Of a stretch of DNA of 40,635 nucleotides, positions 1 to 7,723 are shown piece by piece. Each line of letters opens with the position of its first letter. The first letter of the stretch is position 1. The stretch comes from Brevibacterium aurantiacum (lineage in GTDB: Bacteria > Actinomycetota > Actinomycetes > Actinomycetales > Brevibacteriaceae): NCBI RefSeq assembly GCF_900169065.1, contig NZ_FXZB01000029.1:1-40635 (forward strand), written 5' to 3'. The translations under genes were made by a program, and so were the position numbers. The notes beneath the pieces were generated by a model, which was not told where the DNA came from, ran no database searches, and worked only from the letters and a program-made list of their open reading frames with translations.

Positions 1-2
1 AG

Positions 3-59
3 CTCTACCCCCTCATCGTCGAGACTCTTCATCCCAGAAAAGAGGTGGCCGCCGCTTGA
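3..59 (+). CDS. possible 3' end of a truncated upstream gene
   Basis: An open frame runs in from the window edge and stops at TGA 57-59. Its 18 visible residues end in IVETLHPRKEVAAA, a composition that could be a real protein C-terminus. It lies just outside the left end of the insertion sequence. No family can be assigned from so few residues, and chance is a fair alternative. Confidence 0.25.
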   Translation, partial: LYPLIVETLHPRKEVAAA

Positions 60-71
60 CGAAACACTATA

Positions 72-101
72 GGAGTGTCGTAATTGAGAGTGTAGATCGG
101 T
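72..101 (+). repeat. left terminal inverted repeat of the IS
   Basis: It contains TCGTAATTGAGAGTGTAGA followed by TCGGT, matching the right end apart from the outer four bases after GG and an indel near the inner edge. It is the probable transposase binding and cleavage site. Confidence 0.8.
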
Positions 102-136
102 GATTCCAGGACACGGCGAGTCGCTGCGCGGATAGA

Positions 137-193
137 CGTCGAGGTCTTCCGATGATGGAAGTTCTCACACAATCCATCCGAAAGACCTCGACG
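137..193 (+). promoter_or_regulatory. hairpin over the transposase start codon
   Basis: CGTCGAGGTCTT at 137-148 is the exact reverse complement of 182-193, and the pairing extends imperfectly inward (CCGATGATGG against CCATCCG). The right arm covers the ribosome-binding region and the first base of the GTG start at 193. RNA read through from outside the IS would fold and hide the start. Such shielding is known in elements such as IS10 and IS50; here it is inferred. Confidence 0.6.
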
Positions 194-1503
194 TGGCCAA
201 GCCTACTTTCTCGACCCCTGGCCTCACGACATTCTGCCGACTCGACACCCTCGATCTGACCTGCACCGGCCAAAACATCACCGGGCACAAGGCGATTCTG
301 GAATGCCGGCCCAACACTGCTGATGACTGGTGCCGTCGGTGCGGTGGCCACGGGATCGTTCGCGATACCGTCGTCCGCCGTCTGGCCCACGAACCCTTCG
401 GTCACCGGCCGACCACGCTTCATCTTCGCCTCCGCCGTTACAAATGCGTCGAGTGTGGCCGCGTCTGGCGTCAAGACGCCACAGCCGCGGCGCCACCACG
501 AGCGAAGATCTCTCGAACCGGCCTCGACTGGGCGTTGCGTGCCCTCGTCATCGATCACGACACCGTGTCCGTGATCGCCTCCAAGCTCGCCGTGTCTTGG
601 CACACCGCGAACTCCGCGATCCTCGCGCAGGGACATCGACTGCTGATCGACGACCCGACCCGGTTCGACGGGGTCAGCGTCATTGGTGTCGACGAGCATG
701 TATGGCGGCATACCCGGCGTGGTGACAAGTACGTCACCGTCATCATCGACCTCACCCCGATCAGCGAGGGAACAGGCTCGGCACGTCTGCTCGACATGGT
801 GCCCGGACGTTCGAAGCAGGTGTTCAAGCAATGGTTGAAAGCCCGTCCGAAGGACTGGCGTGATGGCATCGACGTCGTCGCGATGGACGGATTCTCCGGC
901 TTCAAAACAGCCTCAGTTGAGGAACTGCCCGACGCTGTCGAAGTCATGGACCCCTTCCACGTCGTCAAACTCGCCGGTGATGCCCTCGACGAGGTACGTC
1001 GCCGAGTTCAGCAGGAGACCACCGGGCATCGCGGACGAGCGACGGACCCGTTGTATCGAGCGAGGAGGACTCTCCACACCGGTGCTGATCTGCTCACGGC
1101 CAAGCAGCAGGAGAGGATCGTAGGCCTCTTCGCCGACGCCAACTTCACCGCCGTCGAAGTCACCTGGGCCGTCTATCAAGACATTGTGAGCGCCTACCGA
1201 ACCAACGACGGCAACGAGGGCAAGAAGCTCTTACAATCGGTCATCGACGATCTGACGACGAATCTGCCGACAGGACTGGTCGAGCTCAAGCGGTTGGGAA
1301 GGACTCTGAAGCGTCGAGCTGCTGATGTCCTCGCGTTCTTCACCCGACCGGGAACGTCGAACGGGCCTACTGAAGCGATCAATGGCAGGCTCGAACATCT
1401 ACGGGGGTCAGCGCTGGGGTTCCGCAACCTCACGCATTACATCGCGAGATGTCTGCTCGAGTCCGGTGGCTTCAGACCGGTTCTACACTCTCAATTACGA
1501 TGA
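193..1503 (+). CDS. ISL3-family transposase
   Basis: A 436-residue DDE transposase that would cut and join the IS ends. The N-terminal part has a zinc-finger pattern, CRRC near residue 48 and CVEC near residue 85, followed by a helix-turn-helix region. The DDE core is visible as D167 in VIGVDEHVW, D232 in VVAMDGFSG, and the Glu of GPTEAINGRLEHLRG near residue 394. Full family length and no internal stops suggest it is intact. The start is GTG at 193, inside a hairpin. The last codons lie in the right inverted repeat, so transposase end and IR sequence are constrained together. A second copy in inverse orientation is cut by the right edge of the window. Confidence 0.92.
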   Translation: MAKPTFSTPGLTTFCRLDTLDLTCTGQNITGHKAILECRPNTADDWCRRCGGHGIVRDTVVRRLAHEPFGHRPTTLHLRLRRYKCVECGRVWRQDATAAAPPRAKISRTGLDWALRALVIDHDTVSVIASKLAVSWHTANSAILAQGHRLLIDDPTRFDGVSVIGVDEHVWRHTRRGDKYVTVIIDLTPISEGTGSARLLDMVPGRSKQVFKQWLKARPKDWRDGIDVVAMDGFSGFKTASVEELPDAVEVMDPFHVVKLAGDALDEVRRRVQQETTGHRGRATDPLYRARRTLHTGADLLTAKQQERIVGLFADANFTAVEVTWAVYQDIVSAYRTNDGNEGKKLLQSVIDDLTTNLPTGLVELKRLGRTLKRRAADVLAFFTRPGTSNGPTEAINGRLEHLRGSALGFRNLTHYIARCLLESGGFRPVLHSQLR

Positions 1504-1506
1504 GCC
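1476..1506 (-). repeat. right terminal inverted repeat of the IS
   Basis: Read inwards it begins GGCTCATCGTAATTGAGAG and continues through GTGTAGAACCGGT. It overlaps the transposase stop codon and also supplies the last codons and stop of the neighbouring tetR gene on the minus strand. The same GGCTCATCGTAA start is seen in the second IS copy at 40509. Confidence 0.8.
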
Positions 1507-2144
1507 GTTTTGATCTCCACACGCAGTTCCGGATGGGTGGCTGGCTGTTCGTCTTCAGGGAAGGAATCGACGATCTGATCGACGAGAGGCTGCAGGAAGA
1601 GCCTGCCGAGTTGGCGGACCATGGCGGTGACAACCTGTTCGACACGGTCACGGTTGGCCGATGCCTGCCCAGCGTTGCGCGTGGCCTCGACGCTTTCCAT
1701 CGTCAGAGAGGCCAGACGTGAGATGAGCATGCCGTCAGCAGGCATCTCCAGGACCTGACGCCGCAGGTAGTCGACGACGAGGGGATTGTCCGCGAGCATC
1801 TGTGCCACGGTCTCGTCGCGGACGGTGACATCAGCGACCGTGTCCGCCGAGGTGGAATCGGCACGATCAAGGGCGGAGGCGAAGAGTCCCACGATCCAGG
1901 TCTCGACCGCTTCCCTGGTGCCCTCCTTCGACCCGAAATAGTGACCGATGAGCCCAATGGCGACGCCGGCTTCGGTGGCGATGGCGCGCAGCGGGGTGCC
2001 CGCGAAGCCCTTGACCGCGAACTGGTGCAGGGCGGCATTGCGAATCCGGGCACGACTTGTCAGGTCGTCGTGGCCGGCAGCTGGGAGGCCGGTGCCCTCG
2101 TTCTCCGCCATGGCGCTCCTCACGGTGTGATCGGTGGTCATCAT
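1491..2144 (-). CDS. TetR-family regulator, C-terminus replaced by IS sequence
   Basis: A 217-residue TetR regulator. Residues about 28-75 form the N-terminal DNA-binding domain, with the typical pattern of a Phe-Ala-x-Lys-Gly-Phe stretch followed by GVAIGLIGHYFGSKEG. The remainder is a helical ligand-binding domain. The IS joins at 1506/1507, so the final residues (about AHRN) and the TGA stop come from the IS end, and the native tail is lost. The loss may be small, since 217 residues is within the usual range. An alternative start is Met12 at 2111. It is divergent from the CoA-transferase gene and probably controls it through the repeats at 2201-2240. Its ligand is unknown; a CoA ester is a reasonable guess. 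Confidence 0.85.
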   Translation of the reverse strand: MMTTDHTVRSAMAENEGTGLPAAGHDDLTSRARIRNAALHQFAVKGFAGTPLRAIATEAGVAIGLIGHYFGSKEGTREAVETWIVGLFASALDRADSTSADTVADVTVRDETVAQMLADNPLVVDYLRRQVLEMPADGMLISRLASLTMESVEATRNAGQASANRDRVEQVVTAMVRQLGRLFLQPLVDQIVDSFPEDEQPATHPELRVEIKTAHRN

Positions 2145-2200
2145 CTGTCTGCACGGTCTGTCGCGGACGCTGTGTCCTGGACAATTCTCGCATCCAGGCC

Positions 2201-2240
2201 ATTGAACAATCTTTCAATAGCTTATACAGTCTTTCAATAC
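2201..2240. promoter_or_regulatory. candidate operator between tetR and the CoA-transferase gene
   Basis: The 10-base string TCTTTCAATA occurs at 2210 and 2230, about two helical turns apart on the same face. The first copy also forms the inverted pair ATTGAA-N6-TTCAAT at 2201-2218. The stretch is AT-rich against a high-GC background and sits in the divergent gap, the usual place for a TetR operator. Confidence 0.5.
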
Positions 2241-2310
2241 GAGGGAAGTACTTCTTGAGTTGAGGAAAACTTCGCAGGATCACCAGCAGGGTTCAACGGG
2301 AGGACCATCA

Positions 2311-3183
2311 ATGAGCGAGCACGATCTTCTGGCCGGGGTCACGGTCATCAATCTCGCGATCAATCTGCCGGGCCCCTACGCGGCCGCACGGCTGTCCAGC
2401 CTCGGGGCGCGGGTGATCAAGGTCGAACCCCCGACGGGCGACCCGGTCGCCCACATCGTCCCCGGGTACTACCGGGAGCTGACCGCCGGTCACGAAATCC
2501 TCACGCTCAACCTCAAAGATGACGAAGGGATCGCCCGGCTCCACGAACTCGCCGCCGAAGCCGATGTGCTCATCACCGCCATGCGGCCGCGAGCGGCACA
2601 GTCGCTTGGACTGCCCTCCATCGTCGAGAGCTACGGGCTCGTCTACGTCGAGATCGTCGGATTCGCGGGGGAGCGGGAAGACATCCCCGGACACGACCTC
2701 ACCTATCAGGCCGCCCACGGAACCCTTGTTCCGGGCATGACCCCGACGGTTCCCGTCGCTGACATCGTCGGCGGCGAGTGTGCAGCGACGGCAGCGCTGG
2801 CCGGACTGCACAAACGCGACTCGCAGACCGGCGGGAAGAAGACCAGCATCGTCAGCCGCGTCGTCCTCGATGAAGCCGCAGCCCGGGCGGCAGGACCAGC
2901 CCGGCATGGTCTCAGTTCACCAGGGGGCCCACTGGGTGGGGGATCACCGTTCTACCGGACCTATGACACCGCTGACGGGACCATTGCCGTCGGCTGCGTC
3001 GAGCCCGTCTTCGCTAAGGCATTGGCTCAGCACGTCGGCAGCGATCACGCGAGCCTCGAAGCGGCCTTCGCCACAAAACCCACGAGCGACTGGATGGAGC
3101 TGGCCCGAGCTTACGATCTTCCCTTCGAGCCGGTCACCGCGGCTTCGGCCGGCACAGCCCTGCCCGTGACACCCGGCGCCTGA
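2311..3183 (+). CDS. CaiB/BaiF family (class III) CoA-transferase, short form
   Basis: The ATG at 2311 follows GGGAGG at 2298-2303, which fixes the start and gives 290 residues. Residues 20-46 carry the family signature GPYAAARLSSLGARVIKVEP ending in GDPV. D151 in VPVADIVGGE matches the catalytic aspartate that carries the acyl group in formyl-CoA transferase. The family moves CoA between carboxylic acids. Most members have 360-430 residues, so this one is short, mainly in the C-terminal half, where SPFYRTYDTADGTIAVGCVEP is still recognisable. It is followed after 38 bp by an acyl-CoA dehydrogenase, which suggests activation and oxidation of a carboxylic acid. The substrate cannot be read from sequence. 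Confidence 0.82.
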   Translation: MSEHDLLAGVTVINLAINLPGPYAAARLSSLGARVIKVEPPTGDPVAHIVPGYYRELTAGHEILTLNLKDDEGIARLHELAAEADVLITAMRPRAAQSLGLPSIVESYGLVYVEIVGFAGEREDIPGHDLTYQAAHGTLVPGMTPTVPVADIVGGECAATAALAGLHKRDSQTGGKKTSIVSRVVLDEAAARAAGPARHGLSSPGGPLGGGSPFYRTYDTADGTIAVGCVEPVFAKALAQHVGSDHASLEAAFATKPTSDWMELARAYDLPFEPVTAASAGTALPVTPGA

Positions 3184-3221
3184 ATTACCCGAGGACAAAC
3201 AGACTTCAAAGGAGAGCACCC

Positions 3222-4376
3222 ATGATTCTCGACGGATACCGCGGTACCTGGGAGACACAGGAAACAGATGACCTGCGCGAACTCGTGCGCAACTTCATGA
3301 ACAAGGAGATCGTGCCCCACCAGGACACCTTCATCGACAACCACCAGGTCGACCGTGAACTGTGGAACCGGGCCGGCGATGCCGGACTGCTGTGCATCTC
3401 CATTCCCGAAGAATACGGCGGAGGCGGCGGCACCTTCGCCCATGAGGCGATCATCATGCAGGAACAGGGGTTCGCCGGCGATGCGGCCTGGGGCAACAGC
3501 GTCCACTCCACGATCATCGCCCACTACATCAACACCTTCGGCACCGAAGAGCAGAAGAAGCGGTGGCTGCCCGGCATGGCCACCGGCGAACTGGTCGCCG
3601 CAATCGCCATGACCGAACCCGGCACCGGATCCGACCTGCAGAGCGTGAAGACGAAGGCCGTGCGCGATGGCGACGAGTACGTCATCAACGGCTCGAAGAC
3701 TTTCATCTCCAACGGGACACACTGCGACATCCTCGTCATCGTCGCCCGCACAAGCGAGGAACCCGGCGCCAAGGGCGTCTCCCTCATCGTCGCCGAGGTG
3801 GCCGACCTTCCCGGTTTCTCCCGTGGTCGCGTACTCGACAAGGTCGGCCAGCGCGGCCAAGACACCCGCGAACTGTTCTTCGAAGACATGCGCGTCCCCG
3901 TCGACAACGTCCTTGGTGGGGTCGAAGGTCGCGGATTCATCCAGCTCATGCAGCAGCTGCCGCAGGAGCGCATGGCGATTGCCGTGGCGGGAGCGACGAC
4001 TGCCGAGGCCGCCGTGCGCGAAGCGGTGGCCTATGCGAAGGAGCGTGAGGCCTTCGGGCAGCCGATCATGAAGTTCCAGAACACGAAGTTCGTCCTCGCC
4101 GAGTGCGCCACCGAAGCATTCTCCACCAGAACCTTCGTCGACCACCTCACTCAGCTGCACATCGACGGGAAACTCACCACCGAACAGGCTTCGGCAGGCA
4201 AGTACTGGGCCACGGACGCGCAGACCAACGTCATTGACCGCTGCCTGCAGGTCTTCGGCGGCTACGGCTACATGATGGAATACCCGATCGCGCGTATGTA
4301 CGCCGATGCCCGTGTGCAGAAAATCTACGGCGGCACAAACGAGATCATGAAGGAGCTCATCTCCCGCGGGCTCTGA
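3222..4376 (+). CDS. acyl-CoA dehydrogenase, long-chain (LCAD)-like
   Basis: A 384-residue FAD enzyme that introduces an alpha-beta double bond into acyl-CoA. AGGAG precedes the ATG. The flavin-contact motif AMTEPGTGSDLQ is at 129-140, and GGYGYMMEYPIARMYADARV leads into IYGGTNEIMKELISR near the end. The tail is strikingly like vertebrate long-chain acyl-CoA dehydrogenase as I recall it. The position of the catalytic Glu in medium-chain enzymes is Gly here (YGGT, 369-372). The base is therefore probably a Glu in the helix after LPQERMAIA (246-254), as in LCAD and isovaleryl-CoA dehydrogenase. It is probably co-transcribed with the CoA-transferase. Chain-length preference is inference. Confidence 0.9.
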   Translation: MILDGYRGTWETQETDDLRELVRNFMNKEIVPHQDTFIDNHQVDRELWNRAGDAGLLCISIPEEYGGGGGTFAHEAIIMQEQGFAGDAAWGNSVHSTIIAHYINTFGTEEQKKRWLPGMATGELVAAIAMTEPGTGSDLQSVKTKAVRDGDEYVINGSKTFISNGTHCDILVIVARTSEEPGAKGVSLIVAEVADLPGFSRGRVLDKVGQRGQDTRELFFEDMRVPVDNVLGGVEGRGFIQLMQQLPQERMAIAVAGATTAEAAVREAVAYAKEREAFGQPIMKFQNTKFVLAECATEAFSTRTFVDHLTQLHIDGKLTTEQASAGKYWATDAQTNVIDRCLQVFGGYGYMMEYPIARMYADARVQKIYGGTNEIMKELISRGL

Positions 4377-4421
4377 GCAGTCTCTCTGAGCAGGTCCGGT
4401 GGCGCAGTCTCTACATTGGAA

Positions 4422-4445
4422 GTACATCTGATGTCAGACGTATAC
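4422..4445. promoter_or_regulatory. candidate GntR operator upstream of gntR-nagB
   Basis: CATCTGA at 4425-4431 and TCAGACG at 4434-4440 form an inverted repeat with one mismatch and a 2-bp gap. The AGACGTAT at 4436-4443 recurs exactly at 10283-10290 upstream of the symporter gene. Presence at both ends of the sialic acid locus supports control by the GntR protein encoded at 4483. Confidence 0.55.
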
Positions 4446-4482
4446 TGGAGGTCAGGTACGGATCGATCTGTGGAGGGCGAAG

Positions 4483-5166
4483 ATGGCGAAAACGACGACA
4501 TCTGATCGGATCAAGGACCTCATCCTCTCCGATGGACTCAGGCCCGGCGATCTCCTGCCCACCGAAGGGGAACTCTGCGACCGCCTCGGCGTCTCCCGAT
4601 CGAACGTCAGGGAAGCCATCCGCAAACTGTCGACGCTCGACATCGTCGACGTCCGACACGGGCACGGAACCTACGTCGGCGAGATGTCACTCGACGCGCT
4701 CGTCGAAGCCCTGGTCTTCCGCGGTGTCCTCAGCCCCGGCGATGACCTGCGAGCACTGCGCGACGTCGTCGAAGTCCGCCAGGCCCTCGACTTCGGAATG
4801 TCCGAGGCGATCGTGAAGAGTCTGCAGGGCACAACGAACCCCGAACTCTCAGCGCTTGTCGACGACATGGTCGCCATGGCCAAGGAAGGGCGATCGTTTC
4901 CCCAGCAGGATCGTGCCTTCCACACGGGGCTGCTGTCGGCCCTGGACAATTCGCTCGTCGGCCAGCTCGTCGCCGCCTTCTGGGACGTGCACACGGCAGT
5001 GCTGCCCCGGCTCAACGTCGCCGTGGCCGCCGACCTGGAACAGACCGCAAAAGCACACGGAGAGATGCTCGAGGCGGCTCAGGCCGGAGATGTCGAAGCC
5101 TTCCACGCCGCGATCACAGTCCACTATGATCCGATTGCCCGAGCCCTCGACCGCGACGTCGACTGA
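4483..5166 (+). CDS. GntR-family (FadR/FCD) regulator of the sialic acid locus
   Basis: A 227-residue regulator with an N-terminal winged helix: LLPTEGELCDRLGVSRSNVREAIRKL gives the helix-turn-helix and GHGTYVG the wing tip. Residues about 85-220 are an all-helical FCD ligand domain, with DRAFHTGLL and a late His that could bind a metal. GGAGGG stands before the ATG. NagB follows 13 bp after its stop, and the rest of the pathway converges on it from the other strand. E. coli NanR, the sialic acid repressor, belongs to the same GntR/FadR subfamily, so a NanR-like role is likely. Whether it represses or activates, and whether it senses Neu5Ac or an amino-sugar phosphate, cannot be seen. Confidence 0.87.
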   Translation: MAKTTTSDRIKDLILSDGLRPGDLLPTEGELCDRLGVSRSNVREAIRKLSTLDIVDVRHGHGTYVGEMSLDALVEALVFRGVLSPGDDLRALRDVVEVRQALDFGMSEAIVKSLQGTTNPELSALVDDMVAMAKEGRSFPQQDRAFHTGLLSALDNSLVGQLVAAFWDVHTAVLPRLNVAVAADLEQTAKAHGEMLEAAQAGDVEAFHAAITVHYDPIARALDRDVD

Positions 5167-5179
5167 GAGAAGAGAACTG

Positions 5180-5962
5180 ATGGAAGTCATCATCGCCCCT
5201 GAACCCGAGCTGTCGACGCTGGTCGCCGACGCCATCGAGCGGCTCGTTCGCGAGGACCCCTCACCCGTGCTGGGTCTGGCCACCGGGTCGAGCCCGCTCA
5301 GCGTCTACGATGAGCTGACGAAGCGTCACGAACAGGACGGACTCTCGTTCGCGAAGGTTCGCGCCTTCATGCTCGACGAATATGTGGGACTGCCGGCCTC
5401 GCATCCGCAGTCCTATCACAACGTGATCGACACCGAATTCGCCTCCCGCGTGGACTTCGCGAAAGGTGCGGTGCAGGGCCCGGATGGGACGGCTGAGGAC
5501 CTCAGGGCCGCCTCGGCGGAATATGACCATGCCATCGCCGAGGCTGGGGGAGTCGATCTGCAGATCCTCGGTATCGGCACCGACGGTCACCTCGCCTTTA
5601 ATGAGCCCGGATCATCCCTGTCCTCACGGACGCGGGTGAAGACCTTGGCCCGTCAGACGCGCATCGACAATGCTCGCTTCTTCGACGACGATGTCGACGC
5701 AGTCCCGCAGCACTGTCTGACCCAGGGGCTGGGAACGATTCTCGAGGCCCGTCACCTCATGCTCATCGCCACCGGCGGTCACAAGGCCGAGGCCGTGCAC
5801 CAGATGGTCGAAGGTCCGGTCTCCTCGATGTGGCCGGCGACCGTACTGCAGATGCATCCTCACGTCACGATCCTCGTCGACGAGGAGGCCGCCTCGAGGC
5901 TGCAGCTGGGTGACTACTACCGTCACATCTACGCGAACAAGCTCGAGGGACAGCGGCTCTGA
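5180..5962 (+). CDS. nagB: glucosamine-6-phosphate deaminase
   Basis: A 260-residue cytosolic enzyme that converts glucosamine-6-phosphate to fructose-6-phosphate and ammonia. It has LATGSSPLSVYDEL for phosphate binding, FMLDEYVGL with the catalytic D66, and GIGTDGHLAFNEPGSS with D135 and H137, all the family hallmarks. The start ATG at 5180 follows GAGAGAAGAGA. It is the second gene of the gntR-nagB unit. It supplies the last amino-sugar step for sialic acid catabolism, but the preceding enzyme, GlcNAc-6-phosphate deacetylase (NagA), is not in this window. Confidence 0.95.
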   Translation: MEVIIAPEPELSTLVADAIERLVREDPSPVLGLATGSSPLSVYDELTKRHEQDGLSFAKVRAFMLDEYVGLPASHPQSYHNVIDTEFASRVDFAKGAVQGPDGTAEDLRAASAEYDHAIAEAGGVDLQILGIGTDGHLAFNEPGSSLSSRTRVKTLARQTRIDNARFFDDDVDAVPQHCLTQGLGTILEARHLMLIATGGHKAEAVHQMVEGPVSSMWPATVLQMHPHVTILVDEEAASRLQLGDYYRHIYANKLEGQRL

Positions 5963-5964
5963 GC

Positions 5965-5985
5965 GCAGGGTTCGTTGTGCCCTGC
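5965..5985. terminator. weak hairpin after nagB
   Basis: GCAGGG (5965-5970) and CCCTGC (5980-5985) pair across a 9-base loop, between the convergent ends of nagB and nanE. There is no T-tract. It could terminate either transcript; support is modest. Confidence 0.4.
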
Positions 5986-5995
5986 AGACTGGAAG

Positions 5996-6050
5996 TCAGT
6001 CAGGCTGGCAGCTAGTTAGTCAGACCCGGAGTCATTCAGTCAGGCTGGCA
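5996..6050. repeat. duplicated 3' end of nanE
   Basis: TCAGTCAGGCTGGCA occurs at 5996-6010 and 6036-6050. The second copy is the last codons and stop of nanE on the minus strand; the first lies 40 bp beyond the stop. This looks like a small tandem duplication that left a spare gene tail in the intergenic gap. Confidence 0.7.
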
Positions 6051-6725
6051 CGCGTCGACGAACCAGGATGTGATCGTCGACGGGTGGGTGATCGCTGTGC
6101 CCACGACGACGGCTTCGGCACCGGCGGCCATGGTTGCTGCCGCGTCGGCCGGTGAGTGGATGCGTCCCTCGGCGACAAGCATCGGTCCCAGAGCCGCCTC
6201 CCGGATCTCACGCACAAGCTCAAGGTCAGGACCGGTCGTCGGCAGGCGCTCGCCGGAGTATCCGGCCAGGGTGGTGCCGATGAAGTCGGCACCGGCGGCG
6301 GCCGCGGCTCGCGCATCCTCGAGGCTGCCGCAATCGGCCATGACCAGGGCGTTCGTCTCCTTATGCAGACGCGCGACGGTCTGAGCCAGGCTCAAGCCGT
6401 CCGGGCGTGGCCGACGGGTGCCATCGAGTGCCACCACATGAGCGCCGGCTGAAGCGACGGCGTGTGCGTGCTGGAAGGTCGGCGTAATGACGACGCCGGA
6501 GGAACCGTCCTTCCACAGGCCGATGATCGGAGTCTCCACCGCAGACCGAGTGGCCTGGATGTCACTGATGCCTTGGATACGCACGGCGGCCGCACCACCG
6601 CGCACAGCCGAGGCCGCGACCTGAGCCATCGTCCGAGGATCCCGCATGGGTTCACCCGGGTAGGCCTGGGCCGAGACGATGAGTCCTCCGCGAAGGGAGT
6701 CGATGATCTCCTGCTTGGTCAACAT
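6036..6725 (-). CDS. nanE: N-acetylmannosamine-6-phosphate 2-epimerase
   Basis: A 229-residue TIM-barrel enzyme that converts ManNAc-6-P to GlcNAc-6-P. It begins MLTKQEIIDSLRGGLIVSAQ and shows VRIQGISDIQATR, IIGLWKDGSSGVVITPT, ALDGTRRPRPDG, MADCGSLEDA, GADFIGTTLAGYS, and a C-terminal phosphate-binding stretch GAEAVVVGTAITHP. All are typical of NanE. Its ATG overlaps the nanK stop by one base (TGATG), so the two are translationally coupled. It is the last gene of the minus-strand operon and converges on nagB. Confidence 0.94.
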   Translation of the reverse strand: MLTKQEIIDSLRGGLIVSAQAYPGEPMRDPRTMAQVAASAVRGGAAAVRIQGISDIQATRSAVETPIIGLWKDGSSGVVITPTFQHAHAVASAGAHVVALDGTRRPRPDGLSLAQTVARLHKETNALVMADCGSLEDARAAAAAGADFIGTTLAGYSGERLPTTGPDLELVREIREAALGPMLVAEGRIHSPADAAATMAAGAEAVVVGTAITHPSTITSWFVDACQPD

Positions 6726-7723
6726 CACTGCAACTCCCCGCTGCTGGTCATAGTGGTCTCGTCGGTCGATACCCGGCCGCTCGACCACAGGCTCGCCGCG
6801 CCGATGAGAGCAGCGTCCTGTCCCAATTGTGCCGGGCGGAGAGACAGCCCGCGAACAGCGGGGATGAGTTCGGTTTCGAACGCTTCCCGCAGCGGGACCC
6901 ACCACAGCTCACCGGCTCCCGACAGGCCGCCGCCGATGACGACGACCTCGGGAGACAGCACATTGGCCACACCACCCAAGGCCGAGCCCAATGCTCGGCC
7001 TGCCTGCTCGAACGCACGTTGTGCCGGTGCCTCGCCGGAGTCGGCGAGTTCGGCCAGCTCACGTGTCGTCGACACCCGCGGCCCACCTGGACCTTGGTCC
7101 CCAACTGCTCGGTGGTAGGCCGAAAGCACAGCGGGCCCGGAGGCGATCGCTTCCAGATGTCCCATGCCGCCACAAGGGCAGGGCAGTCCCTGCGCGGCGG
7201 CGACCGGCAGGTGACCGATGTGCCCCGCCGCTGCATGACGGCCCGTGAGCAGGCGGTTCTCCGCGATGAATCCGCCCCCGATGCCCGTACCCGCGGCCAC
7301 GAGCAGTGAGCTCTGGGTTCCGCAAGCGGCACCGGCCAGAGCCTCCCCGAGAGCATGGGCATGGACATCGTTGACAGCTCGCGTTTCGGCCCCGAGACGC
7401 GCCGTGATCTCGGCGGTCAACGCTGTCCCCGCCCAACCGGCCAGGGAGTCTGTGGCCGAGACGACGGTTCCCGTGTCCGGATCGATGACCCCGGCGGATC
7501 CGATGCCGATGCGCCAGGTGGGGGTGGAAGCATCTGGAGTCGACACTTCGGTGTCGCGGATGACCCTGCGAGCCACCTCGGCGATGGTGCCGAGAATGGC
7601 GCGAGCACCTGCGGCTGCCGGCGTCGGCACCTCCCGGAGGTGGTCCACGACGCCGTCGATGACGGAACCGGCACGGATCTTCGTGCCTCCGACATCGACG
7701 GCGACGACTGGGGGTGAGGTCAC
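6725..7723 (-). CDS. nanK: ROK-family N-acetylmannosamine kinase
   Basis: A 332-residue ROK kinase that probably phosphorylates ManNAc to ManNAc-6-P with ATP. VAVDVGGTKIRAG at the N-terminus is the phosphate loop, and there is no N-terminal helix-turn-helix, so it is a kinase and not a ROK repressor. Catalytic and sugar-binding motifs AAGTGIGGGFI and the GHIGH region are present. In the ROK zinc motif the usual CxCGxxGCxE reads CPCGGMGHLE, so the third Cys is His. The start is GTG at 7723, overlapping the nanA stop by 4 bp (GTGA). Its position between nanA and nanE supports ManNAc as substrate; glucokinase activity is an alternative on sequence alone. Confidence 0.9.
   Translation of the reverse strand: MTSPPVVAVDVGGTKIRAGSVIDGVVDHLREVPTPAAAGARAILGTIAEVARRVIRDTEVSTPDASTPTWRIGIGSAGVIDPDTGTVVSATDSLAGWAGTALTAEITARLGAETRAVNDVHAHALGEALAGAACGTQSSLLVAAGTGIGGGFIAENRLLTGRHAAAGHIGHLPVAAAQGLPCPCGGMGHLEAIASGPAVLSAYHRAVGDQGPGGPRVSTTRELAELADSGEAPAQRAFEQAGRALGSALGGVANVLSPEVVVIGGGLSGAGELWWVPLREAFETELIPAVRGLSLRPAQLGQDAALIGAASLWSSGRVSTDETTMTSSGELQ

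Larger units (their letters stand above)
72..1506 (+). mobile_element. ISL3-family insertion sequence, complete
   Basis: The element is about 1435 bp and carries a single transposase. Its ends share an imperfect terminal inverted repeat: the left end has TCGTAATTGAGAGTGTAGA and the right end, read inwards, has the same string after GGCTCA. Both ends begin with GG, as is usual for ISL3 elements. ISL3 elements normally make 8-bp target duplications, but the flanks here (ACACTATA at 64-71 and GTTTTGAT at 1507-1514) do not match. The insertion is therefore old or the flanks have been rearranged. The right end lies inside the 3' part of a tetR gene. Confidence 0.9.

Noticed and set aside
3111..4427. 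Long antisense open frame (438 codons) opposite the acyl-CoA dehydrogenase gene.
   Set aside because: It is a codon-bias shadow of the clear dehydrogenase gene, with no family motifs and low-complexity Asp/Gly/Val-rich translation.
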